This document shows positions 16,645-25,654 of a stretch of DNA of 64,000 nucleotides, one piece after another (position 1 is the stretch's first letter; each line of letters starts with the position of its first letter). The notes under the pieces were generated by a model that saw only the letters and a program-made list of their open reading frames with translations, was not told the DNA's origin and ran no database searches. Source of the stretch: Arthrobacter nitroguajacolicus_D (GTDB lineage Bacteria; Actinomycetota; Actinomycetes; Actinomycetales; Micrococcaceae). The stretch lies in the NCBI RefSeq assembly GCF_031455195.1, contig NZ_JAVDSH010000002.1:1-64000 (forward strand). Reading direction: 5' to 3'. The position numbers and the translations under genes are program-made.

Positions 16645-17328
16645 GTGGCTGAGGCGATGCCGGAAACCGGAACGGGCCGTGACGATGAGGCCCGCGCCGA
16701 GAACGTTTACCAACTGGTGCTCGAAGGCATAGTCACAGGCACGTACGCCCAGGGCATGCGTTTGCGCGAACGCGAACTGTCCGAGGTGTACAACGTCTCC
16801 CGCATTCCCGTGCGTGAAGCCATCCAACGCCTGGAACAGGACGGTTTTGTCCAGACCTTCCCGCGCCGCGGCGCTGTGGTCCGGCAACTGACGCTCACCG
16901 ACGTCAATGAGCTCTTCGACATCCGGCTCTGCCTGGAAACGTTCGCTGCCAGGATGGCTGCCACGCGGGTGGCGGAGGGTGCCGACGGCGGACGCTTAGA
17001 GGAGCTCATGCAGGCCTCCACAGCGGCCATTGACGAGGACCGGACCGAGGACGTCGCTGTAATCAGCGCAGAACTCCACGCCGAAATCGTCCGCCTGTCC
17101 GGAAACCGGCTGCTGATCGAGTCCGTGAAGCCGTTGTTCGGCAGGATGCGTTGGATCTTCGGGCTGGCGCACAACCGAAGCAATGAACTCCAACGCGACG
17201 AGCACACCGAGCTCTGCAACGCCATCTTGAAAGGCCGGCCGGACCTGGCGTACTCCCTGGCGTACTCGCACATCGAACTGGGCCGCGAACCTGTCCTGTC
17301 AGGGCTCGCCGAAACCCTGGAACCTTAA
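16645..17328 (+). CDS. GntR-family regulator with FCD domain
   Basis: A 227-residue regulator. A winged HTH (about residues 20-85) contains RLRERELSEVYNVSRIPVREAIQRLEQDGFVQTFPRRGAVV, the canonical GntR pattern. An all-helical FCD ligand-binding domain follows (about 95-215), with a histidine at AELHAEIVRLSGN and one near SLAYSHIELG that usually bind metal and a carboxylate. The GTG at 16645 has AAGGAAGG seven bases upstream. It lies 52 bases after the atypical amidohydrolase and is the best candidate to bind the TGGTATACCA-like sites at 5714, 5796, 15002 and 15064. The effector is unknown. Confidence 0.88.
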   Translation: MAEAMPETGTGRDDEARAENVYQLVLEGIVTGTYAQGMRLRERELSEVYNVSRIPVREAIQRLEQDGFVQTFPRRGAVVRQLTLTDVNELFDIRLCLETFAARMAATRVAEGADGGRLEELMQASTAAIDEDRTEDVAVISAELHAEIVRLSGNRLLIESVKPLFGRMRWIFGLAHNRSNELQRDEHTELCNAILKGRPDLAYSLAYSHIELGREPVLSGLAETLEP

Positions 17329-17338
17329 GTTATAGAGT

Positions 17339-17372
17339 TCGACGCCGGCACTCGCCTGAGTGCCGGCGTCGA
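17339..17372. terminator. Terminator between convergent gntR and DUF4032 genes
   Basis: A perfect 15-bp stem, TCGACGCCGGCACTC (17339-17353) against its complement (17358-17372), has a 4-nt loop. It is followed on the plus side by GGCCGTTTTG. Confidence 0.85.
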
Positions 17373-17389
17373 GGCCGTTTTGACGATTC

Positions 17390-18811
17390 TTAGTCGTCGG
17401 CGTCCGGGTACTCGTCTTCGTCCTCGTCGTCGTAGCGGCCGGATTCCTCCACCTCGACTTCAAGGATCTTCAGCAACTCAGTGTCCGGGTTCAGCATGAT
17501 GGCTGCCTCGTCGCGGCGGTGCTGCAGCACAGTGTCCAGGTAGGACTGCACGGTCTCGGCCAACGGTACGTACCTGTCCTGCTTCTGGCTCATGTACCAA
17601 CGGTGTTCCAGGACCTCGTGGACAACTTCCGCCGGCTCCAGCTTTCCGGCCAGGTGCCGCGGAATGGACCGCACGATCGGCTCGAAGATCTGGCTCACCC
17701 AAATATGCGCGCTGATTTCCTCATCGAGGTCGGGGTTGTTGTCGGCCCGGAACTGGTCCATGTCGTTCAAGAGCCTGCGGGCCTGGTTCTCCTGGGCGTC
17801 CAGGCCCGTGAGGCGAAGCAACCGCCGCTGGTGGTGCCCGGCGTCGACGACTTTGGGCTGGAGCTGGATGGTGGAGCCGTCCGCGGTGGTCTTGATGGCG
17901 TATTCCTCCACGTCGAAGCCCAGCTCGTTGAGGCGGCGGATGCGGGCGGCCACACGCCACCGTTCGCCAAGCTCAAAGGACTCCTTCTCCGTCAGCTCAG
18001 TCCAGAGCCGGCGGTAGCTGTCCATGATCAGCTCGCTGGTGGCTACGGGGTCAACCTTCTCCTCGATGAGTCCGCCGTCCAGCAGGTCCATCAGTTCACC
18101 AGCGATGTTCACGCGGGCGATCTCAAGGTCGTATTCACGCTGGCCCATGGAAAGGTCCGGGTAGAGTTCGCCCGTTTCCGCGTCCACCAGGTAAGCGGCG
18201 AACGCGCCGGCATCACGGCGGAACAGGGTGTTGGAGAGCGACACGTCGCCCCAATAGAAGCCCACAAGGTGCAGGCGCACCAGCAGCAGCGCCTGGGCAT
18301 CGATCAAACGGGTCAGCGTATCCTTGCGGAGCATCTGGGAGAACAACGCACGGTACGGCATGGAAAACTTCAGGTGCCGGGTGACCAGCACAGGGTTCAG
18401 CGGACGGCCGTCAGCAGTGGTGCGCCCGGTGATGACCGCCACAGGCTCCACGCAAGGAACGTCCAGCCGTGCGAGCTTCCGGAGCATGTGGTACTCGTGG
18501 CGAGCCACGTGCTCGGAGGTTTCCTTGATGGCAATCACTGAGCCGCCCAAATGGGCGAAGCGCACGATGTGCCGGGAGATGCCGCGGGGGAGTGCGGCCA
18601 GGTTCTCGGTCGGCCAATCCTCCAAAGCAATGTGCCACGGCAGGTCCAGCAGCTCGGGATCCGCTGCGGCTGCGGTGATGTTCAGTGAACCGATGACGCT
18701 GGCAGGAGGTGCGGTGTCCTGCGCGCTTGCGGCTTCAGTGCGGGGGAGCTTGCCGATCTGCCCGTAGTCGGTCGGTTCGTCGTGCCACTGGGCTTCGTTT
18801 TGCTCGCTCAT
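17390..18811 (-). CDS. DUF4032-containing protein
   Basis: A 473-residue cytosolic protein of the actinobacterial DUF4032 family, which has a kinase-like N-terminal half: GSVIAIKETSEHVARHEYHMLRKL resembles the beta-strand lysine and C-helix glutamate of kinases, and LHLVGFYWGDVSLSNTLFRRDAG resembles a catalytic loop followed by LVDAETGEL. The second half (about 230-430) is the DUF4032 part proper. The tail is very acidic (YDDEDEDEYPDADD). Its start overlaps the GH20 stop by four bases, so the two are coupled. No substrate is known, and kinase activity is only suggested by these motifs. Confidence 0.82.
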   Translation of the reverse strand: MSEQNEAQWHDEPTDYGQIGKLPRTEAASAQDTAPPASVIGSLNITAAAADPELLDLPWHIALEDWPTENLAALPRGISRHIVRFAHLGGSVIAIKETSEHVARHEYHMLRKLARLDVPCVEPVAVITGRTTADGRPLNPVLVTRHLKFSMPYRALFSQMLRKDTLTRLIDAQALLLVRLHLVGFYWGDVSLSNTLFRRDAGAFAAYLVDAETGELYPDLSMGQREYDLEIARVNIAGELMDLLDGGLIEEKVDPVATSELIMDSYRRLWTELTEKESFELGERWRVAARIRRLNELGFDVEEYAIKTTADGSTIQLQPKVVDAGHHQRRLLRLTGLDAQENQARRLLNDMDQFRADNNPDLDEEISAHIWVSQIFEPIVRSIPRHLAGKLEPAEVVHEVLEHRWYMSQKQDRYVPLAETVQSYLDTVLQHRRDEAAIMLNPDTELLKILEVEVEESGRYDDEDEDEYPDADD

Positions 18812-20394
18812 GCCTCAATTGTTCCGTACTCGGCGTCGCTGGCGGCTATCGTGCCTGGAAAGGGGTATTCCGGCTTCGCCGACCATTCGACGTCGGGCGC
18901 TTCCTGGAAGACGACGCCCTGCCGCGTGAGTCGCTCACCCAAGGCGCCCAGCCGACGTCGGAAGTCACCGGCGTTGCGGACCTCCTGACCGGACCAAGCC
19001 ACTTCCGCCAGTGAAACGGCCCGCGGGTACAGGAGCCATTGGGCCTGCTTGTTGTTCCGCACGGTCTCTGACCAGAGGGGGCCCTCGACGCCGAGGATCT
19101 GCTGGTCCAGCAGGCCACCCTGGGCGGGGTCCCAGTTGTAATACTCGGACCAAGTGAACGGGCCGCCCTCCACCCATGACAGGCCGACGGGGCTGCCCGG
19201 ATCATATTTCTGGTCCAGGTAGGTGTTAGCGGCGGGGGACATGATGACAGGCGCTCCGCTGTTTTCGGCCTGTCGCACGGTGGTCTCCACATTGCCGTAC
19301 CAATACTGGATTACGGCGCCTTCCGGAAGTTCGACGGCGGCGAACTCATTCCAGCCCACCACGGCCTTACCCGTCGCGGCGGCTATCCGGACGAACTGCT
19401 GAACCATGGTGACGTAGTCGTCGTGTGCTGTGACGTGGGCTTCGTCCCCGCCGATGTGCAGGTAGGGGCCTACCGTGATGTCGGCGAGCTGTCCGAGGAC
19501 CTCGCGGGCGAACTCGTACGTGGTTGGCAGGTCCGCGCTCAAGGTTGACCAGCCAACCTCGGCCGTGGTGCTCATGGGTTTGGCCTGGCCATCCGGGCTG
19601 AGTTGCGGGATGGCTGCGAGGGCGGCGTTGACGTGCCCGGGAAGGTCGATCTCCGGCACCACCAGCACATTCTTGCTGGCGGCGTACGCCTGGATGTCCC
19701 TGAAATCCTGCTGGGTGTAGAAGCCGGAGTTGCCGCGCGCAGGCACGGCCGTGGGGACCTCGACGGCGCCCTGACCACCAGTTGCGGTGAGGTTGGCATA
19801 GTCAAGACCTGACGGATTTTCATCCGGGGTGCGGATTTCGATGCGCCACGCCTGGTCGTCAGTAAGGTGCAGGTGCAGTGCGTTCAGCTTGAACTGCGTC
19901 ATCACGTCGATCTGCTCCTTCACCTCCTCCACAGTGAAGAAGTTGCGGGCAACGTCCAGCATGAGGCCACGGTAGGCGAAACGCGGCGCGTCAGCGATAT
20001 CGACGGCGGGAATCACCCAGGTGCCATCGGCGCTCGGCGGGGTTCCCTCGATGGATGCGGGGAAAAGCTGGCGCAGTGTCTGCACCCCATTGAACAGGCC
20101 GGCGTCGGTGGAGGCCGTAAGCCGGATGGCATCTTCGGTGACTGCGAGGGAGTACGCTTCCGGGCCGCCGTCGAACATTTCCACCAGCTCAAGCAGGATG
20201 TCACCAGGGAGTGTGTCCTCCGCTATGGGCAGCTCGAAACCGGTGCCGCGGCGGAGCAGTGAGGCAAGCTGTTCAGCGACGGGCACGGCAGTATCACTGG
20301 CCACAATCCGGGCGTTGGGGGCGAGCGTGAAGGCAGGGCTGTCCAGGAGTTCGACGTGCGAGGGGCGGGGGATCAGGGTATCTGTCGTGTTCAT
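18808..20394 (-). CDS. Beta-N-acetylhexosaminidase, GH20
   Basis: A 528-residue family 20 hexosaminidase. An N-terminal GH20b-like domain (about 10-140) precedes the TIM barrel. The catalytic pair Asp-Glu lies in LHIGGDEAH near residues 315-316 and works by substrate-assisted catalysis through the N-acetyl group. FAYRGLMLDVARNFF and LHLHLTDDQAWRIEI are typical barrel motifs. No signal peptide is visible, so it probably acts on imported chito-oligosaccharides or peptidoglycan fragments. The ATG at 20394 has AGAAAG upstream. It is followed by the DUF4032 gene with an ATGA overlap. Confidence 0.88.
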   Translation of the reverse strand: MNTTDTLIPRPSHVELLDSPAFTLAPNARIVASDTAVPVAEQLASLLRRGTGFELPIAEDTLPGDILLELVEMFDGGPEAYSLAVTEDAIRLTASTDAGLFNGVQTLRQLFPASIEGTPPSADGTWVIPAVDIADAPRFAYRGLMLDVARNFFTVEEVKEQIDVMTQFKLNALHLHLTDDQAWRIEIRTPDENPSGLDYANLTATGGQGAVEVPTAVPARGNSGFYTQQDFRDIQAYAASKNVLVVPEIDLPGHVNAALAAIPQLSPDGQAKPMSTTAEVGWSTLSADLPTTYEFAREVLGQLADITVGPYLHIGGDEAHVTAHDDYVTMVQQFVRIAAATGKAVVGWNEFAAVELPEGAVIQYWYGNVETTVRQAENSGAPVIMSPAANTYLDQKYDPGSPVGLSWVEGGPFTWSEYYNWDPAQGGLLDQQILGVEGPLWSETVRNNKQAQWLLYPRAVSLAEVAWSGQEVRNAGDFRRRLGALGERLTRQGVVFQEAPDVEWSAKPEYPFPGTIAASDAEYGTIEA

Positions 20395-20426
20395 GCCGTT
20401 CTTTCTGGGAGAAAGGTTAACGCGAG

Positions 20427-20455
20427 AGCGGCCCGACCGGGAGGGTCGGGCCGCT
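20427..20455 (-). terminator. Terminator after the sugar ABC ATPase gene
   Basis: AGCGGCCCGACC (20427-20438) pairs perfectly with GGTCGGGCCGCT (20444-20455) around 5 nt. It separates the ATPase transcript from the GH20 gene, though read-through is possible. Confidence 0.7.
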
Positions 20456-20492
20456 ATCAAAATGCGGAACGTACAGACGCGTCAGCGTCGGG

Positions 20493-21575
20493 CTAGTCGC
20501 CCAGGCGGAGGCCCGTCTTAGTGTCGAACAGGTGCACGTGGCCGGACTGCGGACGAACGAAGATGGACTCTCCCTTCATCGGGGGGCGACGACCATCGAC
20601 GCGGGCAACGATGTCGTGGCTCTTGCCATCAAGGATGGTGTGGCCGTAGACGTAGGCGTCGGCGCCGAGTTCTTCGACGACGTCGACCTCAACCTGCAGG
20701 CCTTCGCCGTTGCCGACGGTCTCGAGGTCTTCCGGACGGGAACCGACGGTGACCGTCTGGCCGTGAGCTTCCTGGAGGACGTCGCGCGGCACGGGGTAAA
20801 CCGTTCCACCGAACTGGACGCCACCATCAACCACGGGGAGTTCAAGGAGGTTCATGGCCGGGGAGCCGATGAAGCCTGCAACGAAGACGTTCTGCGGGCG
20901 GTCGTAGAGGTTGCGCGGGGTGTCAACCTGCTGCAGCAGGCCATCCTTCAGGACGGCGACGCGGTCACCCATGGTCATGGCCTCAACTTGGTCGTGCGTC
21001 ACGTAAACCGTGGTGACGCCGAGGCGGCGGGTCAGGGACGCGATCTGCGTACGGGTCTGGACGCGGAGCTTGGCGTCAAGGTTGGAGAGCGGCTCATCCA
21101 TGAGGAAGACCTGGGGGTTACGGACGATTGCGCGACCCATGGCAACACGCTGGCGCTGACCACCGGAGAGAGCCTTCGGCTTGCGGTCCAGGTACTGCTC
21201 AAGGTCAAGGAGCTTGGCGGCTTCGCGGACACGCTCTGCGCGCTCTTCCTTGGAAACGCCGGCGATCTTCAGGGCGAAGCCCATGTTGTCCGCAACGGTC
21301 ATGTGCGGGTACAGGGCGTAGTTCTGGAAGACCATTGCGATGTCGCGGTCCTTCGGCGGAACGTCGGTGACGTCGCGGTCGCCGATGAGGATGCGGCCTG
21401 CGTTGACGTCCTCGAGACCTGCGAGCATGCGCAGCGAGGTGGACTTACCGCAACCGGAGGGTCCAACGAGGACCAGGAATTCGCCATCGGCGATGTCGAT
21501 GTTGAGCTTATCGACGGCGGGCTTATCTGTGCCCGGGTACAGACGCGTAGCGTTATCAAAAGTAACTGTAGCCAC
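20493..21575 (-). CDS. Sugar ABC transporter ATPase, MsmK/UgpC type
   Basis: A 360-residue nucleotide-binding subunit of CUT1 sugar importers. It shows Walker A GPSGCGKST, signature ALSGGQRQRVAMGRA, Walker B VFLMDEPLSNLDAKLR and the switch histidine in VYVTHDQVEAMT. A C-terminal OB-like regulatory domain (about 240-360) ends with VHLFDTKTGLRLGD. The GTG at 21575 is chosen by alignment to the usual start MATVTFDNATRLYPG. No binding protein or permease genes are adjacent. MsmK-type ATPases commonly serve several importers; the levan-locus importer at 30682-33848 lacks one and is a candidate partner. Confidence 0.9.
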   Translation of the reverse strand: MATVTFDNATRLYPGTDKPAVDKLNIDIADGEFLVLVGPSGCGKSTSLRMLAGLEDVNAGRILIGDRDVTDVPPKDRDIAMVFQNYALYPHMTVADNMGFALKIAGVSKEERAERVREAAKLLDLEQYLDRKPKALSGGQRQRVAMGRAIVRNPQVFLMDEPLSNLDAKLRVQTRTQIASLTRRLGVTTVYVTHDQVEAMTMGDRVAVLKDGLLQQVDTPRNLYDRPQNVFVAGFIGSPAMNLLELPVVDGGVQFGGTVYPVPRDVLQEAHGQTVTVGSRPEDLETVGNGEGLQVEVDVVEELGADAYVYGHTILDGKSHDIVARVDGRRPPMKGESIFVRPQSGHVHLFDTKTGLRLGD

Positions 21576-21647
21576 AGTTATCAATCCCTTCACCGGCAGG
21601 TACGTGCCGGACGATCCGTTGTGAATGGTTCATTTTCTTCAGTTGAA

Positions 21648-21670
21648 CTCCCCGGCCAATGGCCGGGGAG
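21648..21670 (-). terminator. Terminator of the otsA-otsB operon
   Basis: CTCCCCGGCC (21648-21657) pairs with GGCCGGGGAG (21661-21670) around a 3-nt loop, 110 bases past the otsB stop. It may instead lie in the leader of the ABC ATPase gene, whose promoter region this also is. Confidence 0.55.
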
Positions 21671-21781
21671 GATCGTGTGACGTCGCACGGTACTGTGCGT
21701 CACATCACATCCAAGAGTATGTCAGACTTTTGGATGAATGACCTAAATGTTACAGAGGTCACATGTGTGGTTGGTCACCGG

Positions 21782-22579
21782 CTAGGCTGCGGCGACCACC
21801 CGGCGACGCTCCCTCAGGAGGGCCTCCAACAGCTCCGCCACGTGGACAGGAGCTTCCACGCGGTACTGCGCCTGGGTGAAATCGAGACCGACCTTAATGC
21901 CTACGTCGTCCCCCATCAGCCGGCCCAGGGCATCCTCGTCGGTCACGTCATCCCCGGCGAACAGGATGGCCGTCGCGCCGGTTGCCTGCCGGAGGAACTC
22001 CACGGCCTCACCCTTCGAAGCGTGGACTACCGATGTTTCCAGCACCCGCTTGCCCGTCTTCAGATACACGCCGGGACGCTCACCCAGCACGCGGGTAGCA
22101 GCTTCCACAGCGTCTTCCGCTACGTCGTCGTCGGCCATCCGCGTGTGAAGGACGACACCGGCGGGCTTGTCTTCGAGCACCGTGCCCGGAGCGACGTCCA
22201 CGATCTCGCCCAGGACCTCCCGGACGGAAGCCAACGTGGCGCGCTGATCATCGTCCAGCTCCAAACCTTGCGAGCCCTCGCCGAGCCAAACTTCAGCCCC
22301 GTGGCTCCCCACCAGCAGCGTGGTGGCCGGAGGTGAGGCGACCCGCCGCAAACTGTCCAGTGCCCTGCCCGAAATGAGTGCCGTCGTCGTGCGCGGAAGT
22401 TCGGCGAGTTCCGCCAAAGCTGCGGCGGACCGCGGGAGTGGGCGGGCGTCTTCAGCGCGGTCCACGATGGGGGAGAGCGTGCCGTCGAAGTCGAGGGCCA
22501 CCAGGAGATGTTCGGTGTCCGCGATGCGTCGGATGGCGTCCAGCAACTCAGGCTTCAGCGACAGGTTCTCAGCTGTCAT
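21782..22579 (-). CDS. otsB: Trehalose-6-phosphate phosphatase
   Basis: A 265-residue HAD-superfamily phosphatase that removes phosphate from trehalose 6-phosphate. Motif I is VALDFDGTLSPI, where the first Asp is the nucleophile. TALISGRALDSL and ILFAGDDVTDEDAL are the later HAD motifs. It overlaps the end of otsA by 11 bases and is cotranscribed with it. The product, trehalose, is a compatible solute and a precursor of cell-envelope glycolipids in actinobacteria. Confidence 0.92.
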   Translation of the reverse strand: MTAENLSLKPELLDAIRRIADTEHLLVALDFDGTLSPIVDRAEDARPLPRSAAALAELAELPRTTTALISGRALDSLRRVASPPATTLLVGSHGAEVWLGEGSQGLELDDDQRATLASVREVLGEIVDVAPGTVLEDKPAGVVLHTRMADDDVAEDAVEAATRVLGERPGVYLKTGKRVLETSVVHASKGEAVEFLRQATGATAILFAGDDVTDEDALGRLMGDDVGIKVGLDFTQAQYRVEAPVHVAELLEALLRERRRVVAAA

Positions 22580-24071
22580 CGCGGACCACCTTCTCCTCCA
22601 AGGCAGCCAGGAACTCAGCCGACCAGTGATCGACGTCGTGGTCCAGGATCTGCTTGCGCATCAGCTTCATGCGCCGGCGGGCTTCCTTGGGTGGCAGGTT
22701 GACTGCGCGCAGGATGGCGGACTTCAACCCGTCGATATCGTGCGGGTTGATCAGGAAAGCCTGCTTGAGCTGATCGGCTGCACCGGCGAATTCACTCAGG
22801 ACCAGGGCGCCGTCGTCATTCTGGCGGGCGGTCACGTATTCCTTTGCCACCAGGTTCATGCCATCACGCAGTGCAGTCACCAGCATGACGTCCGCGGCGA
22901 GGTACAGGGCCACCATCTCCTCCACCGGATAACTGTGGTGCAGGTAGCGGACAGCAGTGTTCTGGATGGTGTCGTACGTGCCGTTGATGTGTCCCACGGT
23001 GCCTTCGATTTCCTCGCGCAGCAGCCTGTACTGCTCAACGCGCTCCCGGCTGGGGCTGGCAACCTGGATCAGCGTGGCGTCCTCCACCTTGATGCTGCCT
23101 TCGCGCAGGAGTTCCTCGAAAGCCTTCAGCCGGTGGCCGATTCCCTTGGTGTAATCCAAGCGGTCGACGCCCAAAAGGATGGTAGTTGGGTCGCCAAGGT
23201 CGCGGCGGATCTGCTTGGCCCGCTCAATGATGTCCGGGTTCGCGGCGAGTTCCCGGATCTGGTCCACATCGATGGAGATGGGGAAGGCCTGTGCCCGGGC
23301 GATGTGCGTGACTTCGCCGTCAGGACCCTTCACATGGACCTGCTGCTGTTTGACGCTGGCGCCCAGGAACCGGCGTGCAGAGCGCATGAAGTTGCCGGCA
23401 TCGCTGGGACGCTGGAAACCCAGGAGGTCTGCACCCAGCAGGCCGTCGATGATTTCGCGGCGCCACGGAAGCTGCGCGAAGATCTCCGGCGGTGGGAACG
23501 GAATGTGGTTGAAGAAGCCGATCTTCAGGTCCGGCCGGGCCTCGCGCAGCAGGCGCGGCACCAGCTGGAGCTGGTAGTCCTGGACCCACACAGTGGCACC
23601 GTCCGCGGCGTGCCGTATGACGGCGTCGGCGAACTTTTTGTTGACGGTCCGGTACGAGTCCCACCACGTACGGTGGAACTCCGGCGGGGCGATGACGTCA
23701 TGGTAAAGCGGCCAGATGGTCGCGTTGGAAAAGCCCTCGTAATACAGTTCAACTTCGTGGCTGCTGAGCTGGACCGGGACCAGGTCCATGCCTTCGTGGC
23801 TGAAGGGCCGCACGGTCTCGTCGGGAGCGCCATGCCAACCCACCCATGCGCCGTCGGACTTTGTCATCATGGGGGCCAGCGCCGTGACCAGGCCGCCGGG
23901 CGAACGGCGCCAGCCGTCACCGCCGTCGTCGTTGCCGTCGCTGCTGCAACGGTCCACAGGCAACCTGTTGGAGACCACCATGAAATCGAACGTGCTGGCC
24001 GTAGGCTTCTTGGTTGGAGAAGCCTTGGGGGCTTGTTCGGTACTGAGTTTTTCGCTTGCCGGATCCTGCAT
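22569..24071 (-). CDS. otsA: Trehalose-6-phosphate synthase, GT20
   Basis: A 500-residue glycosyltransferase of family 20 that joins UDP- or GDP-glucose to glucose 6-phosphate. MVVSNRLPVDR opens the catalytic domain at about residue 32, and RRSPGGLVTALAP, WVGWHGAPDE, WVQDYQLQLVP, GVDRLDYTKGI and DGMNLVAKEYV are all family motifs. The ATG at 24071 has GGGAG five bases upstream; the longer reading to 24179 adds a disordered stretch and lacks a site. A Lys/Pro/Thr-rich N-terminal segment of about 30 residues remains. otsB follows with overlap. Confidence 0.92.
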   Translation of the reverse strand: MQDPASEKLSTEQAPKASPTKKPTASTFDFMVVSNRLPVDRCSSDGNDDGGDGWRRSPGGLVTALAPMMTKSDGAWVGWHGAPDETVRPFSHEGMDLVPVQLSSHEVELYYEGFSNATIWPLYHDVIAPPEFHRTWWDSYRTVNKKFADAVIRHAADGATVWVQDYQLQLVPRLLREARPDLKIGFFNHIPFPPPEIFAQLPWRREIIDGLLGADLLGFQRPSDAGNFMRSARRFLGASVKQQQVHVKGPDGEVTHIARAQAFPISIDVDQIRELAANPDIIERAKQIRRDLGDPTTILLGVDRLDYTKGIGHRLKAFEELLREGSIKVEDATLIQVASPSRERVEQYRLLREEIEGTVGHINGTYDTIQNTAVRYLHHSYPVEEMVALYLAADVMLVTALRDGMNLVAKEYVTARQNDDGALVLSEFAGAADQLKQAFLINPHDIDGLKSAILRAVNLPPKEARRRMKLMRKQILDHDVDHWSAEFLAALEEKVVRDDS

Positions 24072-24247
24072 TAACGCTCCCTGGGGTTGCTGTGACTCAA
24101 CTCCCAGCCTACTAGCGGAATCTTCACCGGCAGTTGATCGTTCAACAACCGGGCGGGATGGTGTGCGGTAGAGCTCCAAGTTCGCTCCCGTAAACTGTCC
24201 CCGTTGCCCTAGCTATTCACTACGACGTCGAGTAACCCGAGGAACTG

Positions 24248-25126
24248 ATGAGCCCCGCAAACGAATCCCGCCTGTCCAAGGCTGAGCGCACCGCCCAGGC
24301 CCGGGAAAAAGCGCGCGCAATCCGCGAAGAGCAGTTGAAGAAGGAGAAGCGGAACAAGCTTCTGGTCGGCTGGGGCATTGTGGTTGCCATTGTTGTCATC
24401 ATCGCGGTGGTGGCGTTCGTGGTTGTTGGCAACGTCCAGAACAACGCGCCGATTGCCGACAACGGCCCCACGCCGGCCAACGGCAACGTGCACGGTGGCG
24501 TCACCCTGCTGGCCAACAGCGATGTTGTGAAGTCTGAACCCGCCACCGTGAATGTGTCCGATGTGCCGGCACCCCTTGCCAGCAAGCCCGCTACAGTAGC
24601 CGTTCCCGGTGGCGAAGCCGAGGCCGGCAAGCCGGTCAAGGTGGTTGCCTACATCGACTTCATTTGCCCGGTCTGCAAGCGGTTCGAGACGACCTACGGT
24701 GAGTCGCTGACCAACCTCCGGAACGAAGGAAAAATCTCCCTCGAATACCGTGCACTCGGCTTCCTGGACCAGCAGTCCACCACCAACTACTCCTCGCGCG
24801 CGGCCAACGCTGCTGCCTGCGTGGTGAACACTTCTCCGGAAAAGTACGCGGACTTCTTCAACCTCCTCTTTGAGCGCCAGCCGGCCGAAGGCAGCGCAGG
24901 CATCTCTGATAAGGACCTGAAGGCCATGGCCACCGAGGTAGGGGCGGCCAACATCGACTCCTGCATCGACAGCAAGCAGTACCGCCCCTGGGTGAAGGTT
25001 GCTACGCAGGAAGCTGCGGCCATCGGCGTTACGGGCACGCCTACCGTCTTCGTCGACGGCAAGCAGTGGGACGGCTCCACCGACCTGAACGCTGAGATCC
25101 AGACGGCCATCACGGCCAAGGGCTAA
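24248..25126 (+). CDS. Membrane-anchored DsbA/thioredoxin-like protein
   Basis: A 292-residue protein with a charged cytosolic N-terminus (KAERTAQAREKARAIREEQLKKEKR), one membrane helix (about 38-60), a Pro/Ala/Asn linker and an extracytoplasmic DsbA-like thioredoxin domain. The redox motif is C140-P-V-C143, and the cis-proline loop is VTGTPTVFVDG. Two further cysteines (AAACVV and DSCIDS) may form a structural disulfide. It should make or repair disulfides in exported proteins. The ATG has GAGGAACT upstream. It is divergent from otsA. Confidence 0.88.
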   Translation: MSPANESRLSKAERTAQAREKARAIREEQLKKEKRNKLLVGWGIVVAIVVIIAVVAFVVVGNVQNNAPIADNGPTPANGNVHGGVTLLANSDVVKSEPATVNVSDVPAPLASKPATVAVPGGEAEAGKPVKVVAYIDFICPVCKRFETTYGESLTNLRNEGKISLEYRALGFLDQQSTTNYSSRAANAAACVVNTSPEKYADFFNLLFERQPAEGSAGISDKDLKAMATEVGAANIDSCIDSKQYRPWVKVATQEAAAIGVTGTPTVFVDGKQWDGSTDLNAEIQTAITAKG

Positions 25127-25143
25127 GCCTTCGCGGAATTACG

Positions 25144-25181
25144 ACGGCGGCCGGTCACCCTTGTTGGGGGCCGGCCGCCGT
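25144..25181 (+). terminator. Terminator of the DsbA-like gene
   Basis: ACGGCGGCCGG (25144-25154) pairs with CCGGCCGCCGT (25171-25181), then TTGTTT. The 106 bases from here to the tRNA hold no gene and presumably carry the tRNA promoter. Confidence 0.85.
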
Positions 25182-25287
25182 TTGTTTGGTCCTCCCAGGG
25201 TTGCGGCGGGTGTTCTAATTTCGTTGCTGGGGAGGGTGTGGGCTAACCTTGTCTAGCGTTGTTTCGGCGGCGCTGTTGTGTTGTTAC

Positions 25288-25364
25288 GCCTCCTTAGCTC
25301 AGTTGGCCAGAGCACCGCTCTTGTAAAGCGGGGGTCGTCGGTTCGAATCCGACAGGGGGCTCCA
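25288..25364 (+). tRNA. tRNA-Thr, anticodon TGT
   Basis: A full cloverleaf can be drawn: acceptor GCCTCCT with AGGGGGC (one G-T pair), D arm TAGCTCAGTTGGCCAGAGCA, anticodon stem CCGCT/AGCGG with loop CTTGTAA (anticodon at 25322-25324), variable loop, T arm GTCGG-TTCGAAT-CCGAC, and an encoded CCA end. The anticodon reads ACA (Thr). A strong terminator follows. Confidence 0.95.
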
Positions 25365-25366
25365 CG

Positions 25367-25407
25367 AACCCCTCCGTTCCGGCGATATTGCCCGGAACGG
25401 AGGGGTT
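25367..25407 (+). terminator. Terminator of tRNA-Thr
   Basis: A perfect 16-bp stem, AACCCCTCCGTTCCGG (25367-25382) against 25392-25407, followed by TTT. The stretch from here to 25654 shows no convincing gene; a 15-codon reading frame at 25580 is too short to support. Confidence 0.92.
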
Positions 25408-25654
25408 TTTCGTGTCTGAGATGCAGAGCCTGCACGTTGACAACGTGCTTTCAAGAAGGCAGGAGCCTCCTCGGCTGCCTAGAGGGAACCATGCAGTCAG
25501 AGAAGAAGGCCCTGAGGACGACGGACCGAGGCAACGTAGGGACACTCGGGGGTACGCTGGACTTTCACTTTGTGGGACCGGATGTCCAATAACAAGGGTC
25601 AGGGCGGCAAGAAGTTGACGGGCGCATGAGCGGCACAGCGAGAGAGACCTGGGC

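Noticed and set aside
25288..25407. tRNA-Thr as an integration site of a mobile element
   Set aside because: No integrase gene and no direct repeat of the tRNA 3' end were seen nearby; the flanking genes look chromosomal.
25580..25627. 15-codon frame beginning ATGTCCAATAACAAGGG after tRNA-Thr
   Set aside because: Too short and without a promoter or site; it may be a remnant of an integration end at the tRNA, but no integrase or second attachment sequence is visible.
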